This document shows positions 7,379 through 16,372 of a DNA stretch of 64,000 nt, one piece after another. The notes under the pieces were generated by a model that was given only the letters and a program-made list of their open reading frames with translations, was not told the DNA's origin and did no database searches. Every line of letters starts with the position of its first letter. Positions within the stretch are counted from its first letter, which is position 1. Source of the stretch: JBDHHQ01 sp039586035 (GTDB lineage: Bacteria; Gemmatimonadota; Gemmatimonadetes; Longimicrobiales; Gaopeijiaceae); assembly GCA_039586035.1 (NCBI GenBank), contig JBDHLD010000004.1:124001-188000 (forward strand), written 5' to 3'. The translations under genes and the position numbers were made by a program.

Positions 7379-8791
7379 GTGCAGGGCCCGGCCCAGGGAT
7401 GCCAGCGCGCCTTCGGCCACGGCCTCCGAAAGGGTCGGGTGCGGGTGCATGGCCAGATCGATTTCCTCGGCCGTGGATTCGAGGTGCCTGCCGATGACGT
7501 ATTCGGCGATGAGCTCGGTGGCGTGGGGGCCCACGATGTGAGCGCCGAGGATCTCGGAGTACCGCCTGTCCCGGATCACCTTGACGAAGCCCTCAGCGTC
7601 ACCGGCCGCCAAGGCCCGGCCGTTCCCCACCCAAGGGAACTTCCCGACCTCGATGTCGTGTCCCTGCTCCCGGGCCTGCGCCTCGGTGAGACCGATGGAA
7701 GCCACTTCGGGATGCGTGTAGGTGCAGTTGGGCACGTTGCTGTAGTCCACCGTGTGGTGGCCCACGCCGGCGATGTGCTCGGCGCAGACCACCCCCTCGT
7801 GCATGGCCTTGTGCGCGAGCAGTTGATTCCCGGCGCAATCGCCCACTGCGTAGACGCCTTTCACGTTGGTGCGCATGGCGCCGTCGACCTGGATGAAGCC
7901 GCCTTTTTCGCCGAGGGCGACGCCGACCGTGTCGAGCCCCAGATCTTCGGTGTTGGGGACGCGCCCGATGGCCGACAGGACCCGCTCGGCCTCCACGCGC
8001 CGCTCCTCGCCCCTCTTGTCGGTCAGGGTGAGCCGCACCCCGTCGTCGGTCATCTTCGACTTCTGTACCATTGCCGACGTCAGGATGTCGATCCCGCGTT
8101 TCTTGTAGCTTCGGGCCATCAGCTTCGAGCTCTCTGCGTCCTCCAGCGGCAGCACGCGGTCGAGCGCCTCGACGACGGTCACCTTGGAGCCGAAGGCGTT
8201 GTAGATGTCGGCGAATTCCATCCCGACCGCGCCGGCACCGACCACCGCCAGGGACGCCGGAGCCTTCGTCTGGAACAGGGCTCCGGTCGACGACCAGATG
8301 CGCTCCTCGTCGATGGGCAGCATTGGAAGGTCCCGAGGCCTCGATCCGGAGGCGATGATGATGTGCGGTGCCGAGTAGGTCGTACGGCCATCCTCGCCGG
8401 CCTCCACCTCTACGGTTCCAGGCCCAGCCAGGCGTCCGTAGCCCGGGATGTGTGTCACCTTGTTCTTTTTGAACAGGAAGCCCACGCCGCGACTCAGCTG
8501 AGCCGCAACGGAACGGCTCCGTTCTTGGGCCGGTCCCATGCTCACGGAAATGCCATCGAGTGCGATACCGTGCGCCTCGGCGCTCTTGAGCTGGTTGACC
8601 AGCAAAGCGCTCGTGAGGAGTGCCTTCGTGGGGATGCACCCGACGTTGAGGCACACGCCGCCCAGGTCCTTGGCCTCGATGCACGCCACGTTGAGGCCCA
8701 ACTGACCCGCTCGAATCGCGGCGACATACCCTCCAGGTCCACCGCCAATGACGAGCAGATCGAAGCTGGTGTCGTTCGATGCCACGCTCAC
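7373..8791 (-). CDS. lpdA: Dihydrolipoamide dehydrogenase (E3)
   Basis: 472 residues. It has the N-terminal FAD-binding GGGPGG at 16-21, the redox disulfide CLNVGC (Cys47/Cys52), a central NAD-binding GAGAVGMEFA, and the C-terminal HPHPTLSE (449-456) that carries the catalytic His-Glu pair of E3. It reoxidises dihydrolipoyl groups on E2 proteins of pyruvate and 2-oxoglutarate dehydrogenases. The start is GTG; a second GTG two codons later is about equally placed relative to the upstream GAGGTGA. It is separated from the pdhABC operon at 11.6-16.1 kb by the divergent lemA pair, so it may serve several 2-oxoacid dehydrogenases. Confidence 0.92.
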   Translation of the reverse strand: MSVASNDTSFDLLVIGGGPGGYVAAIRAGQLGLNVACIEAKDLGGVCLNVGCIPTKALLTSALLVNQLKSAEAHGIALDGISVSMGPAQERSRSVAAQLSRGVGFLFKKNKVTHIPGYGRLAGPGTVEVEAGEDGRTTYSAPHIIIASGSRPRDLPMLPIDEERIWSSTGALFQTKAPASLAVVGAGAVGMEFADIYNAFGSKVTVVEALDRVLPLEDAESSKLMARSYKKRGIDILTSAMVQKSKMTDDGVRLTLTDKRGEERRVEAERVLSAIGRVPNTEDLGLDTVGVALGEKGGFIQVDGAMRTNVKGVYAVGDCAGNQLLAHKAMHEGVVCAEHIAGVGHHTVDYSNVPNCTYTHPEVASIGLTEAQAREQGHDIEVGKFPWVGNGRALAAGDAEGFVKVIRDRRYSEILGAHIVGPHATELIAEYVIGRHLESTAEEIDLAMHPHPTLSEAVAEGALASLGRALHV

Positions 8792-9163
8792 CTCATTTCG
8801 TTGTCGAATCGACCCGGGGCCCGGAGCGCCCCGGCCGCAGATACCCGATGGAGTCCCGCCGTGCTCCGACGAAACCGCTCAAATGCGAAGCATCGAAGTT
8901 ACCGGAGCAGGGGAGTGCCTGCAATCGAACGGGCTGCCAGAAACCCCCTGACCGCCGCAGTCTTTCCGGCGCACCAAACGACCCGCGCGGTGGTGCCGAA
9001 ACACGGCCGGCTCTCGGCTGCCAGCTGCATCCGGAGCGTCGACGCTGCGCGATGAGCCGCGATGAGCTAACCTCTACCCGGCCGTGGCGTCCCCGGCGTT
9101 CGGGCGATGGCGTTCGGTAGCGAACGGGGCCTCGACCCATCCTCATGAAGGGAGTTTCCGCCC
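8792..9163. other. 372-bp intergenic region between divergent lpdA and lemA
   Basis: No coding or RNA gene was recognised. It must hold promoters for both divergent genes, but no clear -35/-10 pair was found. A small hairpin CGTTCG-GTAG-CGAACG (9111-9126) and a direct repeat GGCGTTCGG (9095-9103 and 9109-9117) lie 40-70 nt before lemA. Confidence 0.5.
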
Positions 9164-9742
9164 ATGTGGCCTCTGGTGGCACTGATCGTGGTCTTGCTCG
9201 CTTCCGTGATGATCTACAACCAGCTCGTTCGCCTCAGGGAGCAGGCCGACGGGGCCTGGGCCGACATCGATGTTCAGCTCAAGCGCCGTTACGACTTGAT
9301 CCCGAACCTCGTCGAGACGGTCAAGGGGTATGCCTCTCACGAGCGCGATACTCTGGATGCGGTCGTAGAGGCCCGCTCGCGAGCCATGACGGCCCAAGGA
9401 CCCGCCGCCAAGGCGCAGGCGGAAGGCATGCTGGCTGGAGCCCTGAAGTCGCTCTTCGCCCTTTCGGAGGCGTATCCGGACCTCAAAGCGGCACAGGGCT
9501 TCGCTGACCTTCAGCAGTCTCTTGGTGACCTGGAGCATCACATCCAGGAGTCCAGGCGGTACTACAACGCCGTGGTGAGGGACTACAACACCAAGATCGG
9601 GCAGGTCCCATCCAACCTCGTGGCCAAGACCTTCAGCTTCCGCGAGCGTGAGTTCTTCGAGCTACCTGAGGGCGAGCGAGCTCTCCCCCGGGTGAGCTTC
9701 GGCAACGACGCCGACGCCGACAAAGCCGAAGCTACCGACTGA
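9164..9742 (+). CDS. lemA: LemA family protein
   Basis: 192 residues: an N-terminal membrane anchor (residues 2-17), then a periplasmic helical domain with the LemA signature ADIDVQLKRRYDLIPNLVETVKGYASHE. The ATG is preceded by AAGGGAG with about 9-nt spacing. The family function is poorly known; structures show a helical bundle. It sits 55 nt upstream of a DUF2207 protein. LemA with DUF2207 or TPM-domain proteins is a common pair, which suggests a joint envelope role. Confidence 0.9.
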   Translation: MWPLVALIVVLLASVMIYNQLVRLREQADGAWADIDVQLKRRYDLIPNLVETVKGYASHERDTLDAVVEARSRAMTAQGPAAKAQAEGMLAGALKSLFALSEAYPDLKAAQGFADLQQSLGDLEHHIQESRRYYNAVVRDYNTKIGQVPSNLVAKTFSFREREFFELPEGERALPRVSFGNDADADKAEATD

Positions 9743-9797
9743 CCTCGCAGTGAGGCTTCGACCCATTCGGTTGCCGGCGCTGGTCAAGGTGACTCCG

Positions 9798-11528
9798 ATG
9801 ATGCGCCGGACCGGGTGGGCCGCTGCGTTGCTACTCTCGGGGGGCGGCGCGTGGCATCTTGCCGCGCAGGAACGCTCCCTGGAGCTGGAGCGCTTCCACG
9901 CGGACATCGAGGTCCAGGCGGATGGCGACATCGAGGTTCTGGAGTCTATCAGCATACGGTTTCGCGGTCGGTGGAACGGGATCTTCCGCACGATCCCGGT
10001 GGAGTACCGACGGGCCAACGGGCTCCAGTATCGTCTCTTCCTCGAGGTCGAGGGCGTCACGGGCGAGTCCGGTGAGGAGCTCTGGTACAAGGAGAGCCGG
10101 GACGGCGTGTCCAGGAAGCTCCAGATCCGTGTGCCAGGAGCAGAGGACGCTACGCGCACGGTAAACATCCGCTACAACATCCCCAACGCCCTCCGGTTCT
10201 TCGACGAGCACGACGAGCTGTACTGGAACGTGACGGGCACGGAATGGCCTTTTGCCATCCGGTCCGCCAGTGCGCTCGTGACGCTGCCTGACGCTGCCAG
10301 GGGCCGAAGGGCGAACGCGTTCGTCGGGCACTACGAGGCCTCGGACAGGGGCGTTGTCGAGGAAATAGAGGAAGGCTTCTATTTCGAAGCCGGCAGATCC
10401 CTGTCCATGCGCGAAGGCCTGACCATCGCGGTGGCTTGGGAGCCGGGCGTCGTAGCTCGTCCGGGGTTCCTCAGCAGGCTCCTCTTATTCCTCAGGAGCA
10501 ACTGGCTGTTCGCCTTGCCCTTCGCGTCCCTGGCGGCCATGTACCGGATCTGGCGGGCACGAGGACGGGACCCGGCCCTCCGGCCCATCGTGCCGCGCTA
10601 CGAGCCGCCGGACGGCCTCAGCCCTGCCGAAGCGGGGACCTTGGTGGACAACCGGCCCGACCTCCGGGATGTCACGGCCGCTGTCGTGGACCTGGCCGTC
10701 AGGGGGTACCTCCGCATCGAGGAGGAGCAACGGGACAGGCTCCTCGGCTCCGAAATCGACTATCGCTTCGTCATGATGCGGGACCCGGCCTCGTGGCGTG
10801 AGCTGCACAGTCACGAAAAGGCGCTGCTTTCGGCCCTTTTCACGGATGGGAACCGGGATTCGGTGCGCATGTCGGACCTGGAGGACGAGTTCTATCAGGA
10901 CCTGTCGGGCATCAAGGACGGAATCTTCGCACGACTCCTCGAGCTCGGGCTGTACGACCGCAGGCCCGACCACGTTCTCGCGACCTGGCTCGTCATCGGG
11001 TTCGTCGTCCTCATCGTGGGCATATTCGGCGCGGTCGCCCTGTCGAATGCCCTCTTTCTGTCCACGGGATGGTCCATCCTGGCTGCCGCGCTTACGGCGG
11101 CCCCCGTGCTGGGCTTCGCGATCGTCATGCCCGCGAGAACGTTGCGCGGCAGCAAGAAGTTGGAGGAAGTCCTGGGGTTTCAGGAGTTCCTGGACCGTGT
11201 GGAGTCGGATCGGTACCGGCGCATGATCGACTCCCCGGAGCTGTTCGAGCGCTACCTCCCGTACGCCATGGCCCTCGGAGTGGACCGCAAGTGGGCCCAG
11301 GCGTTCGAGGACATCTACCGGGAGCCGCCTCAGTGGTACGTGGGCACCTATCCGCACGGCTTTCGCACCACTGCCTTCGTCGCGGGCATGTCCGACTGGT
11401 CGGCTCGGGTGGGGTCCGCCATGGTTTCACAACCACGTAGCGCTGGTGGCTCGGGCTTCGGAGGAGGCGCAGGAGGCGGCGGCTTCAGCGGCGGCGGGTT
11501 CGGTGGTGGCGGCGGGGGCGGCTGGTAG
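9798..11528 (+). CDS. DUF2207 (YciQ-like) membrane protein with glycine-rich tail
   Basis: 576 residues from the ATG preceded by AAGGTGA at 6 nt. This start gives a clean signal peptide (MMRRTGWAAALLLSGGG, cleavage after AAQ). The extracytoplasmic DUF2207 domain (about 25-230; motif RWNGIFRTIPVEY) is followed by a membrane helix (about 240-260), a cytoplasmic region with a winged-helix-like segment (LVDNRPDLRDVTAAVVDLAVRGYLRI), and two further helices (about 408-460). The tail is almost all Gly, Ser and Phe and ends in W, as in other members of this family. An upstream in-frame GTG at 9750 would bury the signal peptide. The function is unknown; it probably acts with LemA. Confidence 0.82.
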   Translation: MMRRTGWAAALLLSGGGAWHLAAQERSLELERFHADIEVQADGDIEVLESISIRFRGRWNGIFRTIPVEYRRANGLQYRLFLEVEGVTGESGEELWYKESRDGVSRKLQIRVPGAEDATRTVNIRYNIPNALRFFDEHDELYWNVTGTEWPFAIRSASALVTLPDAARGRRANAFVGHYEASDRGVVEEIEEGFYFEAGRSLSMREGLTIAVAWEPGVVARPGFLSRLLLFLRSNWLFALPFASLAAMYRIWRARGRDPALRPIVPRYEPPDGLSPAEAGTLVDNRPDLRDVTAAVVDLAVRGYLRIEEEQRDRLLGSEIDYRFVMMRDPASWRELHSHEKALLSALFTDGNRDSVRMSDLEDEFYQDLSGIKDGIFARLLELGLYDRRPDHVLATWLVIGFVVLIVGIFGAVALSNALFLSTGWSILAAALTAAPVLGFAIVMPARTLRGSKKLEEVLGFQEFLDRVESDRYRRMIDSPELFERYLPYAMALGVDRKWAQAFEDIYREPPQWYVGTYPHGFRTTAFVAGMSDWSARVGSAMVSQPRSAGGSGFGGGAGGGGFSGGGFGGGGGGGW

Positions 11529-11600
11529 TCAGGGTCCCGTCCCGACGGTCAGGGTGCGAGACGACGACGCTCGCGCCAGCCCAGGGCGCGCGGGCGGTCG

Positions 11601-12890
11601 CTAGATCACCATCGCCGCCGGCTCTTCGAGCATCGCCTTCAGCGTATCGAGGAAACGGGCTCCTTGGGCGCCGTCGATCACGCGGTGATCGCAACTCATC
11701 GTGATGCGCATGCGGGGTTGGACCACCACCGCGCCGTCCACGACCACCGGTGTGTCCTCCACGGCCCCTATGGCCAGGATCCCGGCCTCCGGCGGGTTTA
11801 TTACCGCGGTGAACTCGTGGATTCCCAGCATGCCGAGATTCGAGATCGAGAAGGTGGCACCCGTGTACTCTTCGGGAAGCAGCTTCTTCTCTCTGGCTCG
11901 ACCGGCCAGCTCCCGCACCTCCGAACCGATCTGGGCCACGCCCTTCGAGTGTGCGTCGCGCACGATCGGCGTGATCAGACCATCGTCGATGGCCACGGCG
12001 ACGCCAATATGCACGCGGTGGAAGCGACGGACGTGATCGCCGCGCCAGTGGGCGTTGCAGTCGGGGTGCTGACGGAGCGCGGCGGCGGTAGCACGGATGA
12101 TCATGTCGTTGATGGAGATCTTCCGTCCCTGTGGCTCCAGGAGCCCGTTGATCCGCCGCCGGGCCTCCCCCAGCCGCGTCATGTCCACGTCGACGGTGAG
12201 GAAGAAGTGGGGAACGGGTCCGATGGACTCAACGAGCCGACGGGCGATGGCCTTGCGCATCTGGCTGAGGGGAACGTCCTCGAAGTCCCCTTCCGCTGGT
12301 GGCTGGGCACCCGCTCCGGCAAGCGACGCCGCGCCAGCCGTCGCGACCGGGGCAGACTCCATGACGAGCGCTGCCGCTTCGATGTCTCGCTTGACGATCC
12401 TTCCCCCCGGCCCTGAGCCAGCGACAGCGGCCAGATCCACGCCGGCCTCTCCGGCCAGCCGCCGCGCAAGGGGGGACGCCTTGATGCGATCGTCGGCGGG
12501 GCGAGGCGGGGGCTCCGCTGCGGTCGACGGCGACGCCGGCGGGGCGGCCGCTGCAGGGGCCGATGGCTCTATCTCCTGGTCCGACTTCGTGGTAGGGGGC
12601 GCCGCCGCGGATTCCGGACCCCCGTTGCCGATCAGCGCGGCGATGTCCTCGTCCGCCGCCGCGATGACGGCGATCACCTCACCTACCGGGGCCGTGCCAC
12701 CTTCGGACAGGAGGATCTTGCGAAGCTCGCCATCGCCTCTGGCCACCAGCTCCATGGTGGCTTTGTCCGTTTCGATCTCGGCCAGAATATCGCCGCTGGC
12801 GACCGTGTCGCCTTCGGCCTTCAACCACTTCACCACCTGGCCCTCTTCCATGGTGGGAGAGAGGGCTTCCATGTGCACCTTGGTCGCCAT
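11601..12890 (-). CDS. pdhC: Pyruvate dehydrogenase E2, dihydrolipoamide acetyltransferase
   Basis: 429 residues with one lipoyl domain (1-80, lipoylated Lys43 in ETDKATMEL), an Ala/Pro linker (95-133), a peripheral subunit-binding domain (about 136-172) and the catalytic domain (about 200-429). The catalytic domain ends in SCDHRVIDG, with active-site His402. It transfers acetyl groups from lipoamide to CoA. The ATG was chosen because MATKVHMEALSPTMEEG is the canonical lipoyl-domain start. The open frame upstream of it antisenses nothing useful and overlaps pdhB out of frame. It lies 62 nt after pdhB and is last in the operon. Confidence 0.9.
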   Translation of the reverse strand: MATKVHMEALSPTMEEGQVVKWLKAEGDTVASGDILAEIETDKATMELVARGDGELRKILLSEGGTAPVGEVIAVIAAADEDIAALIGNGGPESAAAPPTTKSDQEIEPSAPAAAAPPASPSTAAEPPPRPADDRIKASPLARRLAGEAGVDLAAVAGSGPGGRIVKRDIEAAALVMESAPVATAGAASLAGAGAQPPAEGDFEDVPLSQMRKAIARRLVESIGPVPHFFLTVDVDMTRLGEARRRINGLLEPQGRKISINDMIIRATAAALRQHPDCNAHWRGDHVRRFHRVHIGVAVAIDDGLITPIVRDAHSKGVAQIGSEVRELAGRAREKKLLPEEYTGATFSISNLGMLGIHEFTAVINPPEAGILAIGAVEDTPVVVDGAVVVQPRMRITMSCDHRVIDGAQGARFLDTLKAMLEEPAAMVI

Positions 12891-12952
12891 ATCCGGATTC
12901 TCTCGGGTGCTCGGAGTCGCAAGGGCCCTCGCCGCCCGGCGGCGCTCGCCCG

Positions 12953-13933
12953 TCAGTTGAGATAAAGGACCTTCTTGCAGGCCTCGACGACCTGGCCCGC
13001 GTTCGGCTTGGCGAGCTGCTCCAGGTTCTTCGCGTACGGCATGGGCACGTCGGCCTGCGTCACCCGCAAGACGGGTGCGTCCAGGTGGTCGAACGCCTCC
13101 TCCTGGATCAGCGCGGCGATCTGCGCACCGATGCCCACATAGGCCCAACCCTCCTCCACGTACACGACCCGATTGGTCTTTCGTACGGTCTGGAGAATGG
13201 CGTCGGCGTCCAGGGGTCGTAGCGAACGGAGGTCGAGGACGTCGGCTTCGACGCCGTCCTTCGCCAGCTGCGCCGCCGCCTGGAGCGCCACGTGCACCAT
13301 CTTGCCGTGGGTGATGATGGACACGTCGTCTCCCGAGCGCTTGAGGTCCGCCAGTCCCAGAGGCACGACGTGCTCCCCCTCGGGAACGGGCCCCCGCAAG
13401 TTGTAGAGCAGCTCTCCCTCCATCACGACGACGGGGTCGGGGTCCCGAATCGCCGACTTGAGGAGCCCCTTGGCGTCCGCGGGCGTGGCCGGCACGACCA
13501 GCTTCACCCCCGGGGCGTGCACGTACCAGGTCTCGCATGCCTGGGAGTGCTGGGCCGAAAGCTGGAGCGCCGCCCCGGTCGGTCCGCGAAAGACCATGGG
13601 GATCTCGTATTGACCCGAAGACATGTACCGCATCTTGGCGGCGCTGTTGAGGACGGCGTCCAGGGCCAGGATGGAGAAGTTGAACGTCATGAACTCGACG
13701 ACCGGCCGTAGCCCCACCATGGCCGCCCCGACCCCCAGGCCGGCGAATCCCAACTCGGAGATGGGCGAGTCAACGATGCGCTCTCCGCCAAAACGGTCGA
13801 GGAGCCCTTTGGACACCTTGTAGGCGCCGTCGTACTCGGCGACCTCCTCGCCAATGAGGAAAACGGAGTCGTCACGCTCCATCTCCTCGGCCAGGGCCTC
13901 GTTGAGAGCCTCCCGATAAGTGATCTCTCGCAC
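12953..13933 (-). CDS. pdhB: Pyruvate dehydrogenase E1 component, beta subunit
   Basis: 326 residues, the normal size for E1 beta. It starts MREITYREALNEALAEEMERD and has the typical VFLIGEEVAEYDGAYKVSKGL, DSPISELGFAGLGVGAAM and RGPTGAALQLSAQHSQ blocks and a transketolase C-terminal domain. With PdhA it makes the ThDP-dependent decarboxylase of the complex. It is two nucleotides downstream of pdhA. Confidence 0.92.
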   Translation of the reverse strand: MREITYREALNEALAEEMERDDSVFLIGEEVAEYDGAYKVSKGLLDRFGGERIVDSPISELGFAGLGVGAAMVGLRPVVEFMTFNFSILALDAVLNSAAKMRYMSSGQYEIPMVFRGPTGAALQLSAQHSQACETWYVHAPGVKLVVPATPADAKGLLKSAIRDPDPVVVMEGELLYNLRGPVPEGEHVVPLGLADLKRSGDDVSIITHGKMVHVALQAAAQLAKDGVEADVLDLRSLRPLDADAILQTVRKTNRVVYVEEGWAYVGIGAQIAALIQEEAFDHLDAPVLRVTQADVPMPYAKNLEQLAKPNAGQVVEACKKVLYLN

Positions 13934-13935
13934 GC

Positions 13936-15021
13936 CTACTTCTCCCCCCGGTCGCGGCCATCGAAGAACAGGCGGCCGTGCTCGTTGACCAGGGCGTAGA
14001 CGTGGTCGTACAGCGCGCCCGGTTCCGGGACGGGCGACGCCTCGGCGAAGTCGGCAGCGTCGGACGAGATCCGTCGGGCCTCGGCGTCCATGGCCTCCAG
14101 CCGCTGCTGATCGAGGAACCCTGATGCCATGAGACGATCGGCCAGCAGCCTGATCGGATCGGACTGTGCCACCTTCCCCTCCACCTCCTCCTTGCTCCGG
14201 TAGGTACCGGAGATCGGGTCGGACATGGAGTGGCCCTTGAACCGATAGGTCTGCAGGTCGACGAAGCGTGGTCCCCCGCCGTCTCTGATTTCGGCCGCCA
14301 GGTCACGGAAATGTGTGTAGGTCGCCACCAGGTCCTGACCGTCCACGGTGCTGGTGGGGATGCCGTGGGGGACCGCCTTCGTGCTCATGTCGGTTACCGA
14401 AACGCGGGAGAACGCGGTCCCCATGCCGTAGGCGTTGTTCTCCACGGCGTAGATCACCGGCAGCTTCCATATGGCCGCCATGTTGAGCGACTCGTGGAAC
14501 ACTCCCTGGTTGACGGCGGCGTCGCCCATGAAGCAGAGGCACACCCGATCCTGCTCGCGATACTTGATGGCCCAGGCGATCCCCGTCGCCAATGCCACCT
14601 GTTGACCCACGATCCCGTGGCCGCCCATGAACCCTTGATCGGCTCCGAAGATGTGCATGGAGCCGCCCTTACCGCCCGAGGCTCCGCCGGACCGCCCATA
14701 GAGCTCCGCCATGACCGCGTTCGGGGAGACGCCCTTTGCCAGAGCCTGCGTATGGTCGCGATATGCCGTGATGACGTAGTCGTCGTCCCGGAGGGGACCG
14801 ATGGAGCCCGCCGCTGCCGCCTCCTGACCGATATGGAGGTGGCAGAAACCACCGATCTTGCCAATGGCGTACGCCTCCTCGGCCTTCTCCTCGAACCTGC
14901 GGTACAGCAGCATGTCCTGGAGCAGCCCGAGCACCAGATCGGGCTCGAGCCCGGCCAACCCTTCGGGCGCCGCCGGTGCGGTTTCTTCCATCTCTGATCT
15001 CTCGGCCGTCGTTTCAGCCAT
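13936..15021 (-). CDS. pdhA: Pyruvate dehydrogenase E1 component, alpha subunit
   Basis: 361 residues. The ThDP-binding GDAAVNQGVFHESLNMA...ENN motif spans 166-196, and the phosphorylation-loop-like YRFKGHSMSDP follows at about 240-250. YRRFEEKAEEAYAIGKIGGFCHLHIGQEA matches E1 alpha of pyruvate rather than branched-chain dehydrogenases. An acidic N-terminal extension of about 25 residues is present. It is three nucleotides downstream of lipA, so the lipoate-forming enzyme and the complex are co-expressed. Confidence 0.92.
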   Translation of the reverse strand: MAETTAERSEMEETAPAAPEGLAGLEPDLVLGLLQDMLLYRRFEEKAEEAYAIGKIGGFCHLHIGQEAAAAGSIGPLRDDDYVITAYRDHTQALAKGVSPNAVMAELYGRSGGASGGKGGSMHIFGADQGFMGGHGIVGQQVALATGIAWAIKYREQDRVCLCFMGDAAVNQGVFHESLNMAAIWKLPVIYAVENNAYGMGTAFSRVSVTDMSTKAVPHGIPTSTVDGQDLVATYTHFRDLAAEIRDGGGPRFVDLQTYRFKGHSMSDPISGTYRSKEEVEGKVAQSDPIRLLADRLMASGFLDQQRLEAMDAEARRISSDAADFAEASPVPEPGALYDHVYALVNEHGRLFFDGRDRGEK

Positions 15022-15024
15022 TCG

Positions 15025-16137
15025 TCACACGCCCTCCCGGCTGGATGCAGGTGCCCCCGGTCGGCCCATGGTCAGGGTAACCAACCCCTGGACGGACAGC
15101 TCTGCCGGCGCCAGGACGTCGGCCTCCATCACGTCCCGTATCGAGCCTGGGCCCCCGGCCTCGAGCTCGCGCGCCTGTTCCTTGGCGTGGTAGCTGGAGC
15201 GCACGAGCGGCCCCGCCTCCACGTGTTTGAACCCGTACTCCTTCTCGCCGACCCGCTTCCATTCCCCGAACTCGTCGGGGCTGACCCAACGCGTCACGGG
15301 GATGTGGGCGGGCGAAGGCCGCAGGTACTGCCCCAGCGTGAGAATGTCGACACTCGCCTCGCGCAGATCCGCCATGGCCTGCCTGAGCTCGTCGGCTTCT
15401 TCCCCCATGCCCAAGATGATCCCCGTCTTGGTGAGCTGGGACGGGTCGATCCGCTTCGCCGCGCCCAAGAGCGATATGGACCGCCAATACCTCCCCCCGG
15501 GCCGCACGTCGGGATGCAGGCGCGCCACCGTCTCGAGATTGTGTCCGAGTATGGCGGGCCCCGCGTCCAGGACCGTGCGGAGCGCCTCTTCGGCGCCTTT
15601 GAAGTCGGGGATCAGGACCTCCACCGAGCAGTTCGGAAGTCGCTGCCGGATCTGCCCGATCGTCTCGGCGTAGATGCCCGCACCGCCATCCGGCAGCTCA
15701 TCCCGGTTCACGGACGTGATCACGACGTGCTCGAGGTCCATCGCCGCCACCGTCTCAGCGACCCTGCGGGGCTCGTCAAGATCCAGCTCGGTCGGCATCC
15801 CGTGCGCCACCGCGCAGTACTTGCAGGCCCGCGTGCACACGTCACCCAGGATCATGAACGTGGCGGTGCCCGCCTCCCAGCACTCACCCATGTTGGGACA
15901 GTTGGCCTCCTCGCATACGGTGTGGAGACCCCGGCTTCGCATGAGCTGCTTCAGACGGGCGTAGTTGCGCCCACCCGCCATGCTCACCTTCATCCAGCCG
16001 GGCTTGCGAGAGCCCATCGGAATCGTGGTCAGCCCCTCGTGACCCCGAATCCGGGACGAACCCTTCGGCTTGACCACGCCGGTGTTCTTGCCGCCAGGGG
16101 CGTAGCCTCCCTGCGTCTCGGCCAGATCGCTGCGCAA
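15025..16137 (-). CDS. lipA: Lipoyl synthase
   Basis: 370 residues. It has two 4Fe-4S motifs: the auxiliary cluster C75-C80-C86 (CEEANCPNMGEC) and the radical-SAM cluster C101-C105-C108 (CTRACKYC). The C-terminal RSSYHAKE carries the Ser ligand of the auxiliary cluster (RSSYHA). It inserts two sulfurs into octanoyl-E2. The start is TTG, chosen because GGAGG lies 7 nt upstream; an ATG 40 codons later (MGSRKPGW) is the alternative. It is first in the lipA-pdhABC operon, a direct link between cofactor synthesis and its main client. Confidence 0.93.
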   Translation of the reverse strand: MRSDLAETQGGYAPGGKNTGVVKPKGSSRIRGHEGLTTIPMGSRKPGWMKVSMAGGRNYARLKQLMRSRGLHTVCEEANCPNMGECWEAGTATFMILGDVCTRACKYCAVAHGMPTELDLDEPRRVAETVAAMDLEHVVITSVNRDELPDGGAGIYAETIGQIRQRLPNCSVEVLIPDFKGAEEALRTVLDAGPAILGHNLETVARLHPDVRPGGRYWRSISLLGAAKRIDPSQLTKTGIILGMGEEADELRQAMADLREASVDILTLGQYLRPSPAHIPVTRWVSPDEFGEWKRVGEKEYGFKHVEAGPLVRSSYHAKEQARELEAGGPGSIRDVMEADVLAPAELSVQGLVTLTMGRPGAPASSREGV

Positions 16138-16226
16138 GACTTGCCTCCGTGGGGATCCCGTGGCGGTCGGAACAAAGCGAGAGGAGGCCCCTTCTCGGCT
16201 TACCAGGGGCCCGTCCAGAACTGACT

Positions 16227-16256
16227 AGAATAACCAGGGGCGCATTTTGCGAGCAA
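16227..16256 (-). promoter_or_regulatory. Candidate sigma-70-type promoter of lipA-pdhABC
   Basis: On the minus strand TTGCTC (16251-16256) and TATTCT (16227-16232) are separated by 18 nt, about 90 nt upstream of the lipA start. A direct repeat, TACCAGGGGC (16201-16210) and TAACCAGGGGC (16230-16240), overlaps the region and could be an operator. Confidence 0.4.
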
Positions 16257-16320
16257 CCGCGGGCCCCGTCGGTGGTCGGGAGACTCGTGTCGGTGCGTGG
16301 CCCCGAGACCGACTCCGCGG

Positions 16321-16349
16321 CCCGGTCCGCGGGTGCGGTGTGGACCGGG
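16321..16349 (-). terminator. GC-rich hairpin after the DUF819 gene
   Basis: CCCGGTCC (16321-16328) and GGACCGGG (16342-16349) form a perfect 8-bp stem with a 13-nt loop, starting 24 nt beyond the DUF819 stop in the direction of transcription. No T-run follows. It lies upstream of the lipA promoter and could insulate the two units. Confidence 0.35.
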
Positions 16350-16372
16350 GTCGCCCCCCTCCCGCGCGGGTT

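Noticed and set aside
7379..9055. A 558-codon plus-strand frame opposite lpdA.
   Set aside because: It is the antisense shadow of lpdA, and its composition shows no domain.
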